A DNA stretch of 64,000 nucleotides from Mobiluncus sp963511525 (lineage in GTDB: Bacteria; Actinomycetota; Actinomycetes; Actinomycetales; Actinomycetaceae), in NCBI RefSeq assembly GCF_963511525.1, contig NZ_CAUPIY010000011.1, positions 21,882 through 85,881 on the forward strand. The letters are read 5' to 3'. The notes under the pieces were generated by a model. It did not search any database, had not been told where the DNA came from, and saw only the letters and a program-made list of their open reading frames with translations. Shown here piece after piece: positions 17,490 through 24,663 of the stretch; position 1 is the stretch's first letter; each line of letters begins with the position of its first letter. The position numbers and the translations under genes are program-made.

Positions 17490-17999
17490 TTATGCCGCGG
17501 CTTTCTGAAGTTCCGGGCGCTTCCTTTGATCCAGGAATATCGCCGCACCGACTGCCAGAATCCCTATACAGCTCAGCACCAACAGCGTGGGCATAGCGTA
17601 CACATTGCAAGACATTTCCTCGTTTTTGCACACTCCGATGAGCACGGTGACAATCGAAATTTCCAGCACATAGATGAGCGCCGCGCTCAGGTTCAAACCG
17701 GTGCGAATCTCAGAGTCCATGAACAATGCCAGCAGCCCGATGACCAGCAGGAGGATTCCAATCCCCAAGCTGGCTTGAGCAGTCCAGTAGCACGCCATAT
17801 GTTGATGAGCCTCGCCCATCGCTTTGCCAGCCTGCCCCATGTGATCCATGCCGCCGGAGCCTTTCATCCCGGACATTTTCTCCATACCGGAGCTGTGTTT
17901 GGCAGCAAACTCGCAAACCGGCGCAAAAGTCCGGGGCGCGATGGCAATGAGCAGGCCCAACACTATGGTAGGCAGCGAACCAATGATTCTATCTTTCAT
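17490..17999 (-). CDS. DUF4418-like membrane protein with a Met/His-rich outer loop
   Basis: 169 residues with four predicted helices (about 8-25, 72-92, 99-122 and 132-152) and a short basic C-terminus. Between helices 1 and 2 is a roughly 40-residue loop, from CEFAAKHSSGMEKMSGMK to GEAHQHMACYW, with seven Met, four His and two Cys. More Cys lie between helices 3 and 4 (GVCKNEEMSCNVY). Such loops usually bind soft or transition metals. AGGAG lies 8 nt before the ATG. First gene of the operon behind iron operator 2. Family assignment to DUF4418 is from memory of its association with FtsX/ATPase pairs; metal binding is inferred. Confidence 0.65.
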   Translation of the reverse strand: MKDRIIGSLPTIVLGLLIAIAPRTFAPVCEFAAKHSSGMEKMSGMKGSGGMDHMGQAGKAMGEAHQHMACYWTAQASLGIGILLLVIGLLALFMDSEIRTGLNLSAALIYVLEISIVTVLIGVCKNEEMSCNVYAMPTLLVLSCIGILAVGAAIFLDQRKRPELQKAAA

Positions 18000-18054
18000 G
18001 CGAATTTCTCCTTAAGACTTAACGACGCTGCCAATCATGACATAATGCAAAACA

Positions 18055-18073
18055 ATTGGCAAGGCTTGCCTTA
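18055..18073. promoter_or_regulatory. Probable DtxR/IdeR-type iron operator (operator 2)
   Basis: Perfect 13-bp core GGCAAGGCTTGCC (18058-18070) inside a 19-bp imperfect palindrome. On the minus strand it reads TAAGGCAAGCCTTGCCAAT, sharing 16 of 19 positions with operator 1. It lies 56 nt upstream of the start of the DUF4418-like gene, in the same position relative to its operon as operator 1. Confidence 0.72.
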
Positions 18074-18123
18074 CCTAATTAGCGAGAAATCCGCTTTCAT
18101 CTGCGAAAAATGACGCGTAAATG

Positions 18124-18456
18124 TTAGTGAGAGGGCGTTTCGCGCACCGCTTCGTGGTGGCGGATGACCTCGTCAACGATGAAACGTAGGAACTTCTTGG
18201 CGAAATCGGGGTCGAGCCCTGACGAGACGGCCAAAGCCTGGAGACGCGCCACCTGCTGCGCCTCACGCTCGGGGTCAGCCGGCGGCAAATCCAGGCGGGC
18301 CTTTAGCTGACCGACTTTTTGGGTGCAACGGAACCGCTCCGCCAGCAGATGCACCAGCGCGGCGTCGATGTTGTCGATGGTGGCTCGGTATTCCTTGAGT
18401 TCAGCAGGGGTTTGCGGCGGGTTCGCGGCGATAGCTTCGGCTTGCGTAGTGTTCAT
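18124..18456 (-). CDS. Chorismate mutase, AroQ class, intracellular actinobacterial type
   Basis: Converts chorismate to prephenate on the Phe/Tyr pathway. 110 residues, all helical in character, with the AroQ pattern: ELKEYRATIDNIDAALVHLLAERF (helix 1 with the active-site Arg), QKVGQLKARLDLPPADPEREAQQVARL (Lys and second Arg), and a C-terminal helix FAKKFLRFIVDEVIRHHEAV carrying the late conserved residues. Start at ATG 18456 with GAAGG 7 nt upstream; a frame from 18486 adds ten residues without a site. No signal peptide, so it is not the secreted form. Single gene between the iron operons and clpX. Confidence 0.85.
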   Translation of the reverse strand: MNTTQAEAIAANPPQTPAELKEYRATIDNIDAALVHLLAERFRCTQKVGQLKARLDLPPADPEREAQQVARLQALAVSSGLDPDFAKKFLRFIVDEVIRHHEAVRETPSH

Positions 18457-18600
18457 TGTTGCCCCTTCACTAGGTTCCCCTCTCACTTTACCGGGTCATC
18501 GCGCCGCGGCGGAGAGTTTCTCGAAACGTGAAACGGAGCCGCCCCCAGGGAAAACGGCAACCTCGGCGTGAACCCGCCGGGGAACCTTGTGACGTAAACG

Positions 18601-19863
18601 TTAGGCGGTCTTGGCGACCGAACCGCCGTGAATGTCCTGCAGCACGTAGGTGGGCTCGGCGCCCTCAAAAACGCACTCCGCCTCGATGATGACTTCCGCC
18701 ACGTCGTCACGTGAGGGCAGGTCAAACATGATTTGAGAGAGGGCGTGTTCCATCAGGGTCGACAGCGAACGCGCCCCGGTACCGCGCTTCTCAGCCAGCT
18801 CGGCCACCGCGTGAATTGCCGCATCGGTGAAAGTCAGTTTCACCCCGTCGAGCTCAAACAGGTGCTGGTATTGCTTTAAGATGGCGTTCTTTGGCTCGGT
18901 CAAAACGCGGGACAAATCATCAACGTCCAGGGCCGACACATTGGTAATGACCGGCAGACGGCCGATGAACTCCGGAATCAAACCAAACTTGTGCAGGTCG
19001 TCGGGGGTCACTTTGGCGAACAGGTCGCCGTGTTCCTTTACGGACTTGAGATCCGAGCCAAACCCGGTGGAGCGCTGCCCCAACCGAGCTTTCACGATTT
19101 CGTCGAGACCGGCAAACGCCCCGGCGGCAATGAACAGGATCGAGGAGGTATCAATCTCAATAAATTCCTGATGCGGGTGTTTGCGCCCGCCCTGCGGCGG
19201 CACGGAGGCGGTGGTGCCCTCGATAATCTTTAGCAGAGCTTGCTGCACGCCCTCGCCGGACACGTCACGAGTGATGGAGGCGTTTTCGCCCTTACGGGAA
19301 ATCTTGTCGATTTCATCGATATAGATAATGCCACGTTCGGCCTTTTTCACGTCCCCATCGGCGGCTTGAATCAGGCGCAACAGGATGTTTTCCACGTCCT
19401 CGCCCACGTAGCCGGCTTCGGTCAGAGCGGTGGCGTCCACGATGCAGAACGGGACTTTCAACAGGCGCGCCAAAGACCTCGCCAGGTGCGTCTTTCCGGT
19501 TCCTGTGGGGCCGAGCAGCAGGATATTCGACTTCGTCAGCTCCATGCCGGTGTCTTCGCCGTGGCGTTGGGCGCGCACCCGCTTGTAGTGGTTATAGACC
19601 GCTACGGACAGGGCACGTTTCGCGTTTTCCTGACCAATCACGTATTCCTGCAGGAAATCGAAAATTTCATGGGGAGTCGGCAGGACGTCCAGACCGCCCG
19701 CGGGGCTACCGTCGAGTTCCTCGGCAATAATGTCATTGCACAGCTCGATGCACTCATCACAGATATACACGCCGGGACCGGCGATGAGCTTACGAACCTG
19801 ACGCTGGGACTTTCCACAGAAAGAACACTTCAGCAGGTCGACCGATTCGGCAGTGCGTGACAT
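18601..19863 (-). CDS. clpX: ATP-dependent protease ATPase subunit ClpX
   Basis: AAA+ unfoldase that feeds substrates to the ClpP chamber; the clpP genes are 4 kb away in this window. 420 residues. N-terminal zinc-binding domain with C13-x2-C16 and C35-x2-C38; Walker A GPTGTGKT at 118-125; Walker B GIIYIDEIDK; sensor and pore-loop region GYVGEDVENIL; IGF-type ClpP-docking loop LGQRSTGFGSD. Start ATG 19863 has GAGAGGA 5 nt upstream. It is monocistronic here, not co-transcribed with clpP. Confidence 0.97.
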   Translation of the reverse strand: MSRTAESVDLLKCSFCGKSQRQVRKLIAGPGVYICDECIELCNDIIAEELDGSPAGGLDVLPTPHEIFDFLQEYVIGQENAKRALSVAVYNHYKRVRAQRHGEDTGMELTKSNILLLGPTGTGKTHLARSLARLLKVPFCIVDATALTEAGYVGEDVENILLRLIQAADGDVKKAERGIIYIDEIDKISRKGENASITRDVSGEGVQQALLKIIEGTTASVPPQGGRKHPHQEFIEIDTSSILFIAAGAFAGLDEIVKARLGQRSTGFGSDLKSVKEHGDLFAKVTPDDLHKFGLIPEFIGRLPVITNVSALDVDDLSRVLTEPKNAILKQYQHLFELDGVKLTFTDAAIHAVAELAEKRGTGARSLSTLMEHALSQIMFDLPSRDDVAEVIIEAECVFEGAEPTYVLQDIHGGSVAKTA

Positions 19864-20194
19864 GAGTTCCTCTCATAGACGAGTTCAGACTGATTACGAT
19901 TCTACGGTTTTAGAGGTTTTTATTCTCGTTAACACGCCTTTGAGGGCCAATCCGCCGACTTCGCGGTGCAGCTCGGCGGGTTTATGGTGTTCAATAGAGC
20001 GTTTCGGGCAAGGATCTTGCGTCGGTGTCGCGCGAGGCTTCTGGTGCCGGACGGGTAGCCCTGCACCTACTATTGTCGGTAGTTAAATACCCACATTTGT
20101 GGGTATATTTGTGCTGGCTGACATATTAGTATTAAGCAGTTTCCGGGATTAACTTTCCCGAGACATCAGAAAGTCATAAATATAAGGGGGCGCG
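19864..20194. promoter_or_regulatory. Intergenic region upstream of clpX and of the small membrane-protein gene, with a 20-bp palindrome
   Basis: A 331-nt gap between divergent genes. Its main feature is the perfect 20-bp palindrome ATACCCACATTTGTGGGTAT at 20087-20106, 89 nt before the small membrane-protein start, a good operator candidate. Similar TGTGGG and CCCACA half-sites occur near 22605 and 22653, upstream of the exported-peptide gene. Promoters for clpX must lie at the left end, but I could not assign hexamers with confidence. Confidence 0.45.
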
Positions 20195-20440
20195 ATGCCT
20201 GACGTAATAGCTTACTTATTCATTGGTCTGGGAGTGCTGTCCGGCCTGTCCATGGTCGTTTTTCGCAACAAAGCAAACGGTACAGCCCAGATTTGGACAA
20301 TTCTACTAGCTCTGGCAATAATCATTGCCTTGGCGATCTTGAATTTCCTGCAAGTTCTGCCTCCTATCAGCAACGTGGCCATAATCTGCATCAGCCTGGG
20401 GGCAATAGTCAGTGTCTTCTCTAGGAAACCATCAAACTGA
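20195..20440 (+). CDS. Small three-helix membrane protein of unknown function
   Basis: 81 residues, not recognised. Three hydrophobic segments (about 5-22, 32-51 and 57-75) are separated by short loops: FRNKANGTAQ after the first, LPPISN between second and third. The C-terminus is basic (FSRKPSN). AAGGGGG lies 4 nt before the ATG, so it is probably translated. It stands alone on the plus strand behind a strong palindrome and faces a two-component system across a shared terminator. The size and context would suit an accessory or immunity-type membrane protein, but nothing in the sequence proves that. Confidence 0.65.
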   Translation: MPDVIAYLFIGLGVLSGLSMVVFRNKANGTAQIWTILLALAIIIALAILNFLQVLPPISNVAIICISLGAIVSVFSRKPSN

Positions 20441-20446
20441 TAGACC

Positions 20447-20478
20447 CGTGGCGCGGCGGAGAATTCCGCCGCGCCACG
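20447..20478. terminator. Bidirectional intrinsic terminator
   Basis: Perfect 14-bp stem (20447-20460 with 20465-20478, GC-rich, left arm beginning CGTGGCGCGG) and a GAAT loop. It lies between the convergent stops at 20440 and 20484. Short T-containing tails follow on both strands. Confidence 0.8.
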
Positions 20479-20483
20479 CGTTA

Positions 20484-21179
20484 TTAAAATGAACCATTCT
20501 CGAAGGATTTCACAACGAGGAGCGATCGGCTTTCGCAGTTGGTGCGGGCTAGAATCTGAGACACATAGTCTCGCACCGTGTTTTCTTTGAGACCGAGCTT
20601 CTTGGCAATCGCCTTATTCGACAACCCTTCAATCAAAAGCTGATAGACCTTTCGGAGTTGTTTCGGAAGACCATTTACTGACTGAATAAAGGTTTCGTCA
20701 TATATGGTCTGCAGAGGCTGGGCTCGCATAATATCCATCAAGGCCTCCGCCGGATTCTGACTCAAAACGGACTCCCCGCGCGAAACACGCCGTAAATCTT
20801 GGACAATCTCCGTTATCGGCGTATCCTTAGTGATAAACCCGACAGCTCCAGCTTTGATGGCTTCCATAACTGAAGGTCTCCGCCCGAAAGAGGTAAAGAC
20901 CAAAATCTTAATTTTCGGGTGCTCACGCGCCAACCACGCGGTTGCCTCGATACCATCTACTGTCGGCATATCCACGTCCATTAGCACAACGTCAACAGTG
21001 TATTTATTCACCAGCTCCAATACCTCATGGCCATTCTTAGCAGTGTACACCACCTCTATATCTTCAAATGCACTCAAAGTTTCGGGAATAAGGTTACGCA
21101 CCAAATCATCATCATCAGCCAAGAGCACGCGCAAAGGTCGCTCCAAAGCATCCGGATTTGGTTTCAGTTCGTTTTCCAT
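20484..21179 (-). CDS. NarL/FixJ-family response regulator
   Basis: 231-residue DNA-binding response regulator. Receiver domain with the acidic pair LLADDDDLVRN, phosphoacceptor Asp in VDVVLMDVDMPTVDG (near residue 67), Thr in ILVFTSFG and Lys in FITKDTP. A LuxR-type helix-turn-helix follows, LRKVYQLLIEGLSNKAIAKKLGLKENTVRDYVSQIL. It starts 6 nt after the kinase stop, so the two are co-expressed. NarL-type output domains usually read short inverted half-sites; the palindrome at 20087 is a possible target. No evidence links it to the nar genes 15 kb away. Confidence 0.9.
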   Translation of the reverse strand: MENELKPNPDALERPLRVLLADDDDLVRNLIPETLSAFEDIEVVYTAKNGHEVLELVNKYTVDVVLMDVDMPTVDGIEATAWLAREHPKIKILVFTSFGRRPSVMEAIKAGAVGFITKDTPITEIVQDLRRVSRGESVLSQNPAEALMDIMRAQPLQTIYDETFIQSVNGLPKQLRKVYQLLIEGLSNKAIAKKLGLKENTVRDYVSQILARTNCESRSLLVVKSFENGSF

Positions 21180-21185
21180 ACCTGT

Positions 21186-22352
21186 TTACCTCGTTTTCTT
21201 AGCTTCCTCGAACCGAGATGTACGCTCTATCGGGATTAGTGCCAAAATCATCCACAGTTTCCCATTTGATGAATAGTTCAGCCGACCGCCCCGTTCCGAC
21301 AACAAGGCGGCAAGGTGTCCCAGTCCTTGCCTGGAACTCATTGTTTGGTTCACTACCACATTCTGGGAAACCTGGTTCGTGGATACCACCTGTAAGGCTT
21401 CATCAGTAAAATCACCTTCGATCCGTGCAAAAGTACCTTTTTCTGCATATTTGACGAGGTTGGTGGCAATTTCGCCGATAAAAATCTGGAGAATACCTAG
21501 TGATGTCTGGTCGAGAGTCTCTTCCACCTTATCCGGCAGTATGACGGTTAATTCTATGTCACAAGTTCTGGCCAATGAACGGGCATTTCCAACAGTTTCG
21601 CTCAGAGATATCACTTCACCGCTATTAGATTCGCCTTTCTTAAGTCCGCCAATCATCTCTCTAAGGTGCTTCATAGCCTGGCGTGACTCCGAGACAATCA
21701 TCTCGATTTTTCGCTTGTTTTCGCTTTCATTGGAATTCAGAAGCCCATCACAAAGCATGACCACATGAGACAATTCCGCCACTGACTTGTCGTGTAAAGT
21801 GCTGGCAAGATTCTCACGTACCAATCCGATTGCACGTTCCTTGTCTCTTTGGGTTTCTTCAAGTTTCAGCCTAGCCTCTTCAACGGATTCCTCACGCGTT
21901 CTTAGAATCCACCCGATAAGAGCCGCAAAGAGAAGAGCAAACACATCGAAAGTTATTACACTAAGGAAATTTACCTTGGGATTGTATCCAAATAAATCTG
22001 TGACAATAATTAAAAGACCACCGACCACGGCAAGCCAATAATATTCTGTAAAAACAAAGTAGCCAATGAGCAGATAGACAAAGATAGACACCGCACCGAC
22101 CGCCCAAGGAAGTGGAAGCATGGAGGCTATGCACTGGAAAACTATGAAGGTCAATCCAAACAGTCCCGGCCGCCAGGCAGTTAGTACCAGCAAAATAATG
22201 CCTGCAACTTCAAGAACCCAAGTGTGCCAGGTGAACCATACCGAGCCTCCAAGAAAGTCCCCTAAATCCATGCCAAGTGCAGCAACTGCACAGAGCACCA
22301 CAGAAATCGGCCACAGACCGAGTCTGGTAAGAAAGTTGCGTTTTAACGGCAC
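21186..22352 (-). CDS. Membrane sensor histidine kinase, NarL/DesK-type partner
   Basis: 388 residues. Five or six membrane helices span about 10-155 with short loops and no large sensor domain, which suggests detection of a membrane-associated or small hydrophobic signal. A coiled linker (TREESVEEARLKLEETQRDKERAIG) leads to the phosphoacceptor helix ENLASTLHDKSVAELSHVV, with His in the LHD position of HisKA_3 kinases. The ATP-binding part is atypical: the N-box is EIATNLVKYAEKG, a G-rich stretch SRQGLGHLAALLSERGG is present, but the usual DNG/DDG G1 motif is not evident. First gene of the pair; a short exported peptide is encoded just upstream. Confidence 0.82.
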   Translation of the reverse strand: MPLKRNFLTRLGLWPISVVLCAVAALGMDLGDFLGGSVWFTWHTWVLEVAGIILLVLTAWRPGLFGLTFIVFQCIASMLPLPWAVGAVSIFVYLLIGYFVFTEYYWLAVVGGLLIIVTDLFGYNPKVNFLSVITFDVFALLFAALIGWILRTREESVEEARLKLEETQRDKERAIGLVRENLASTLHDKSVAELSHVVMLCDGLLNSNESENKRKIEMIVSESRQAMKHLREMIGGLKKGESNSGEVISLSETVGNARSLARTCDIELTVILPDKVEETLDQTSLGILQIFIGEIATNLVKYAEKGTFARIEGDFTDEALQVVSTNQVSQNVVVNQTMSSRQGLGHLAALLSERGGRLNYSSNGKLWMILALIPIERTSRFEEAKKTR

Positions 22353-22375
22353 ACGGTAATTTTAGAGCATCATGC

Positions 22376-22585
22376 CTAGCATTTTCCTAGTATTTTGAGG
22401 TGCCAAGGGCATGGTTTGTACAACACCGTGGATTTGCCAACATAAATCGGCTGACTCACTAGTGCAACATCCAGACCACGCAGATGTACACCAAATGGTG
22501 GCTCCGACAGGGGCACCACCCCAAAAGTCAGAGCACTAGCAAAGGTAACAAGAGCAATTTTACTTAGCACGGCTTTCTCCTTCAT
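22376..22585 (-). CDS. Short exported peptide next to the two-component system
   Basis: 69 residues from ATG 22585, not recognised. The N-terminus is a standard signal peptide: MKEK, a hydrophobic run AVLSKIALVTFASALTFGVV, then a PLSEPP turn. The mature part is about 45 residues and ends KPCPWHLKILGKC with two cysteines 10 residues apart, which could form a loop. It precedes the sensor kinase by 23 nt in the same direction. Inference: a secreted signal or effector sensed by or co-regulated with the kinase. The alternative is a chance frame, since the ribosome-binding site (GAGGCTGATTG) is weak. Confidence 0.45.
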   Translation of the reverse strand: MKEKAVLSKIALVTFASALTFGVVPLSEPPFGVHLRGLDVALVSQPIYVGKSTVLYKPCPWHLKILGKC

Positions 22586-23023
22586 CAATCAGCCTCAATC
22601 CCACTAATGTGGGCTGGCAAACACGTTAGCGAATGAGGCAGCCTAAGAACACCCACAAAAGTACGTGGTTAACCCCAAGTTAAGTTCAAATCACATAGGC
22701 TGCAGTTACTTTTCGGGGACTAACTGAAGGATAAATATCATAAAAACCAAGGTGACTCGGAGGACGGTACTGTAACCCCCACGATTAGTTCCCCGTTTCG
22801 TATGTTTGCCCTGCTGTATTTCCCATCTCGTCGCAAGGAAAGCCGCGGGAAATATATTGAGCTGATTTATGACCCCCTGACAATGGCTTTGACGATAATC
22901 CTAACAGGCACATTCACTGTTGGAGTCAGGAAAATCATCAAAAAATGAAACGTTTATGCCACAGTTACAAAGGCTCGTCCGCCTAGGATAAAAACGCGCC
23001 GGCCCAAGCTAGCCGCACACCTT

Positions 23024-23054
23024 ACCTGGTCAATCAGACCATATTCCAGCGCCT
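23024..23054. repeat. 31-bp direct repeat, outer copy (clpP2 fragment)
   Basis: Matches 30 of 31 bases of 23987-24017 in the same orientation; the single difference is C at 23050 against T at 24013. The inner copy encodes ALEYGLIDQV near the ClpP2 C-terminus. Flanking sequences do not match on either side. The two copies bracket the abiEi-type gene. Confidence 0.9.
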
Positions 23055-23073
23055 TTCTACGAATCCCCGTCTA

Positions 23074-23110
23074 TAAAATACTAATATGCATTTTATTACC
23101 TTTATGGTAA
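23074..23110. promoter_or_regulatory. AT-rich promoter/operator of the abiEi-type gene
   Basis: Two inverted repeats lie just before the start: TAAAAT (23074-23079) / ATTTTA (23090-23095), and TTACC (23096-23100) / GGTAA (23106-23110). AbiEi antitoxins are known to repress their own promoter by binding inverted repeats, so these are natural operator candidates. Confidence 0.45.
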
Positions 23111-23120
23111 GGTTTTATAT

Positions 23121-23786
23121 ATGGACGGGAATCGGGAGCCTATAACTAAGCCGCGTCGAGGTGGTTTACCAACCGCAATCGCACAGGCTCCTTTGCGCAC
23201 GGTTCGCCCCGCGCAGCTGAGCGCGATATACGCAAACCCCAGCAAGGAGCTACTGCGACTGTATCGCCAGCAACTCGTGTATCGCTTGGGTTGCGGCGCC
23301 TATATCGGCATACCTGACGCACAAGTGGGAATTGCGTGGCAACCCAGTACCGTTGAGGCTGCAATGGCGTATGCCGCCAGTGTTTACGGTGAAGACGTGC
23401 CTATACTGGCCGGTATTGGTGCCGCGCGCTGGTGGGGGTTGATTCCTCGCGAGATGGGAACCTGCCCGATTCTAGTGCCGCGTCAGCACCGCAATGTGGC
23501 GCTCACGGGCGGGATTCAGGTATGTTTTTCTATCAGCCGTTATCACCTCCAGGACACTGAACTTGTCTCCTGCCAGCTGGGTCAATTTCGCGTGCAAACT
23601 CGAGAACAAAACTTGCTGGATTTGGTATCACATCCCGAGTGGGGGCAGGCTCCCTCTGAAGCCACCAACGCCGCCGAGGCACTCCTAGGACGGGTTAACA
23701 CTCAGAAAGTCGCAAAATTAGCCAGAAACCAAAAACTCCAGTCCACCTGGAATCAGTTCTTTGAAAACTACAACGAAAAGAGGTGA
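23121..23786 (+). CDS. AbiEi-type antitoxin-like protein (type IV toxin-antitoxin family), without a toxin gene
   Basis: 221 residues with the AbiEi layout: an N-terminal winged-helix-like part (VRPAQLSAIYANPSKELLRLYRQQLVYRLGCGAYIG, the usual 'lines up and reads through to a short GxY' pattern) and a C-terminal domain with GIGAARWWGL, PRQHRNVAL and TREQNLLDLVSHPE. In type IV systems AbiEi counters AbiEii, a nucleotidyltransferase toxin normally encoded next in the operon. Here no second gene follows: 170 nt later lies the end of clpP2 on the other strand. The gene and its promoter sit between two copies of a 31-bp repeat, so it looks like an inserted cassette. Confidence 0.72.
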   Translation: MDGNREPITKPRRGGLPTAIAQAPLRTVRPAQLSAIYANPSKELLRLYRQQLVYRLGCGAYIGIPDAQVGIAWQPSTVEAAMAYAASVYGEDVPILAGIGAARWWGLIPREMGTCPILVPRQHRNVALTGGIQVCFSISRYHLQDTELVSCQLGQFRVQTREQNLLDLVSHPEWGQAPSEATNAAEALLGRVNTQKVAKLARNQKLQSTWNQFFENYNEKR

Positions 23787-23850
23787 GAAGATTGGCTGCC
23801 AGATTCCCCGCCCCGCGCTTCTGAACGGTGGGCACCTCAGGGCACAGTCT

Positions 23851-23890
23851 CAGTCCAACCAAGCCCAACCAAAGCCAACCAAGGCTAACC
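23851..23890. repeat. Four tandem 10-bp units
   Basis: Imperfect tandem repeat CAGTCCAACC / AAGCCCAACC / AAAGCCAACC / AAGGCTAACC; the CCAACC (CTAACC) core recurs every 10 bp. It lies between the abiEi-type stop and the terminator hairpin. Copy number is likely to vary between strains. Confidence 0.75.
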
Positions 23891-23904
23891 ACAGCCATAA
23901 AATC

Positions 23905-23939
23905 ACGTGGCTCCACGCTATCAAAGCGTGAAGCCACGT
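23905..23939. terminator. Bidirectional terminator between abiEi-type gene and clpP2
   Basis: 15-bp stem (ACGTGGCTCCACGCT paired with AGCGTGAAGCCACGT, one G-T pair) around an ATCAA loop. The minus-strand exit reads GATTTTATGG, giving a short T-run for the clpP transcript that ends at 23956. Confidence 0.8.
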
Positions 23940-23955
23940 TTCTGGCAAGTCACAA

Positions 23956-24663
23956 TTAACTCGAGCTGCCTTTGCGCGGCTCCAGCACCTGGTCAATCAG
24001 ACCATATTCCAGTGCCTGGGGAGCCGTGAGAATCTTATCCCGGTCAATATCCTCGTGCATTTGCTCCACGCTGCGCTTGGAATGTTTCGACAGCGTTTCC
24101 TCCAGCCAGGCCCGCATCCGGTCGATTTCCTCAGCAATAATCGCCAAATCGGTGGCCTGACCCTGGGCGCCCTGAATGGCCGGCTGGTGGATCAGTACCC
24201 GCGCGTTGGGCAGCGCCAGACGCTTGCCCGGAGCACCCCCCGCCAGCAGCACCGCCGCCGCGGACGCCGCTTGACCCAAACAAACCGTCTGAATCTCGGG
24301 CTTGATGTATTGCATCGTGTCGTAAATCGCCGTCATCGCGGTAAAAGACCCGCCCGGAGAGTTGATGTACATGGTAATGAGCGAATCGGGATCCTGGCTC
24401 TCTAACACCAGCAGCTGCGCCATCACGTCATCGGCGGAGGCGTCATCGACCTGGTTGCCCAGGAACACAATTCGATCCTCAAACAGTTTCGCATAAGGGT
24501 CTTGGCGCTTGTAGCCGTAAGCCGTACGTTCCTCGAAAGTCGGCAGGATATAGCGCGCGCTGGGCAACGCCGGAGCCGCCCCCGCGGGGACAGACGCATT
24601 CGCGGGCGAAACCGCAGCAAATCCTGCCCCGGACATCCCTAAATCACCTTGATAATGCCTCAT
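23956..24663 (-). CDS. clpP2: ATP-dependent Clp protease proteolytic subunit ClpP2
   Basis: Serine peptidase that forms a mixed ClpP1P2 barrel in actinobacteria. 235 residues, with a leader of about 35 residues (Ala/Pro-rich) before the core. Catalytic Ser134 in GQAASAAAV and His159 in VLIHQPA are present, and the DRDKILTA segment holds the Asp. MYINSPGGS lines the oxyanion hole. Its ATG overlaps the clpP1 stop (TAATG). Part of its 3' coding region (23987-24017) is copied at 23024-23054; the C-terminus here, DQVLEPRKGSSS, looks intact for the family. Confidence 0.95.
   Translation of the reverse strand: MRHYQGDLGMSGAGFAAVSPANASVPAGAAPALPSARYILPTFEERTAYGYKRQDPYAKLFEDRIVFLGNQVDDASADDVMAQLLVLESQDPDSLITMYINSPGGSFTAMTAIYDTMQYIKPEIQTVCLGQAASAAAVLLAGGAPGKRLALPNARVLIHQPAIQGAQGQATDLAIIAEEIDRMRAWLEETLSKHSKRSVEQMHEDIDRDKILTAPQALEYGLIDQVLEPRKGSSS
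23987..24017. repeat. 31-bp direct repeat, inner copy within clpP2
   Basis: Inner partner of 23024-23054 (30/31 identical), starting 31 nt from the clpP2 stop codon. The distance between copies is 963 bp, and the interval contains just the abiEi-type gene, the 10-bp tandem repeats and the terminator. Confidence 0.9.

Larger units (their letters stand above)
22589..23120. other. Non-coding stretch with a clpP2 fragment
   Basis: 532 nt of lower G+C without a supportable gene. The only clear structures are half-sites TGTGGG and CCCACA (near 22605 and 22653), the clpP2-derived 31-bp repeat at 23024-23054, and AT-rich inverted repeats just before the AbiEi-type gene. Several short open frames here lack ribosome-binding sites. 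It reads like worn accessory DNA. Confidence 0.5.

Noticed and set aside
20484..22352. Nitrate-responsive NarXL system
   Set aside because: The regulator is NarL-type by fold only. The kinase lacks a nitrate-sensing outer domain, and the nar operon is 15 kb away.
23851..23890. CRISPR-like repeat
   Set aside because: Units of 10 bp directly abut, without spacers; there are no cas genes.
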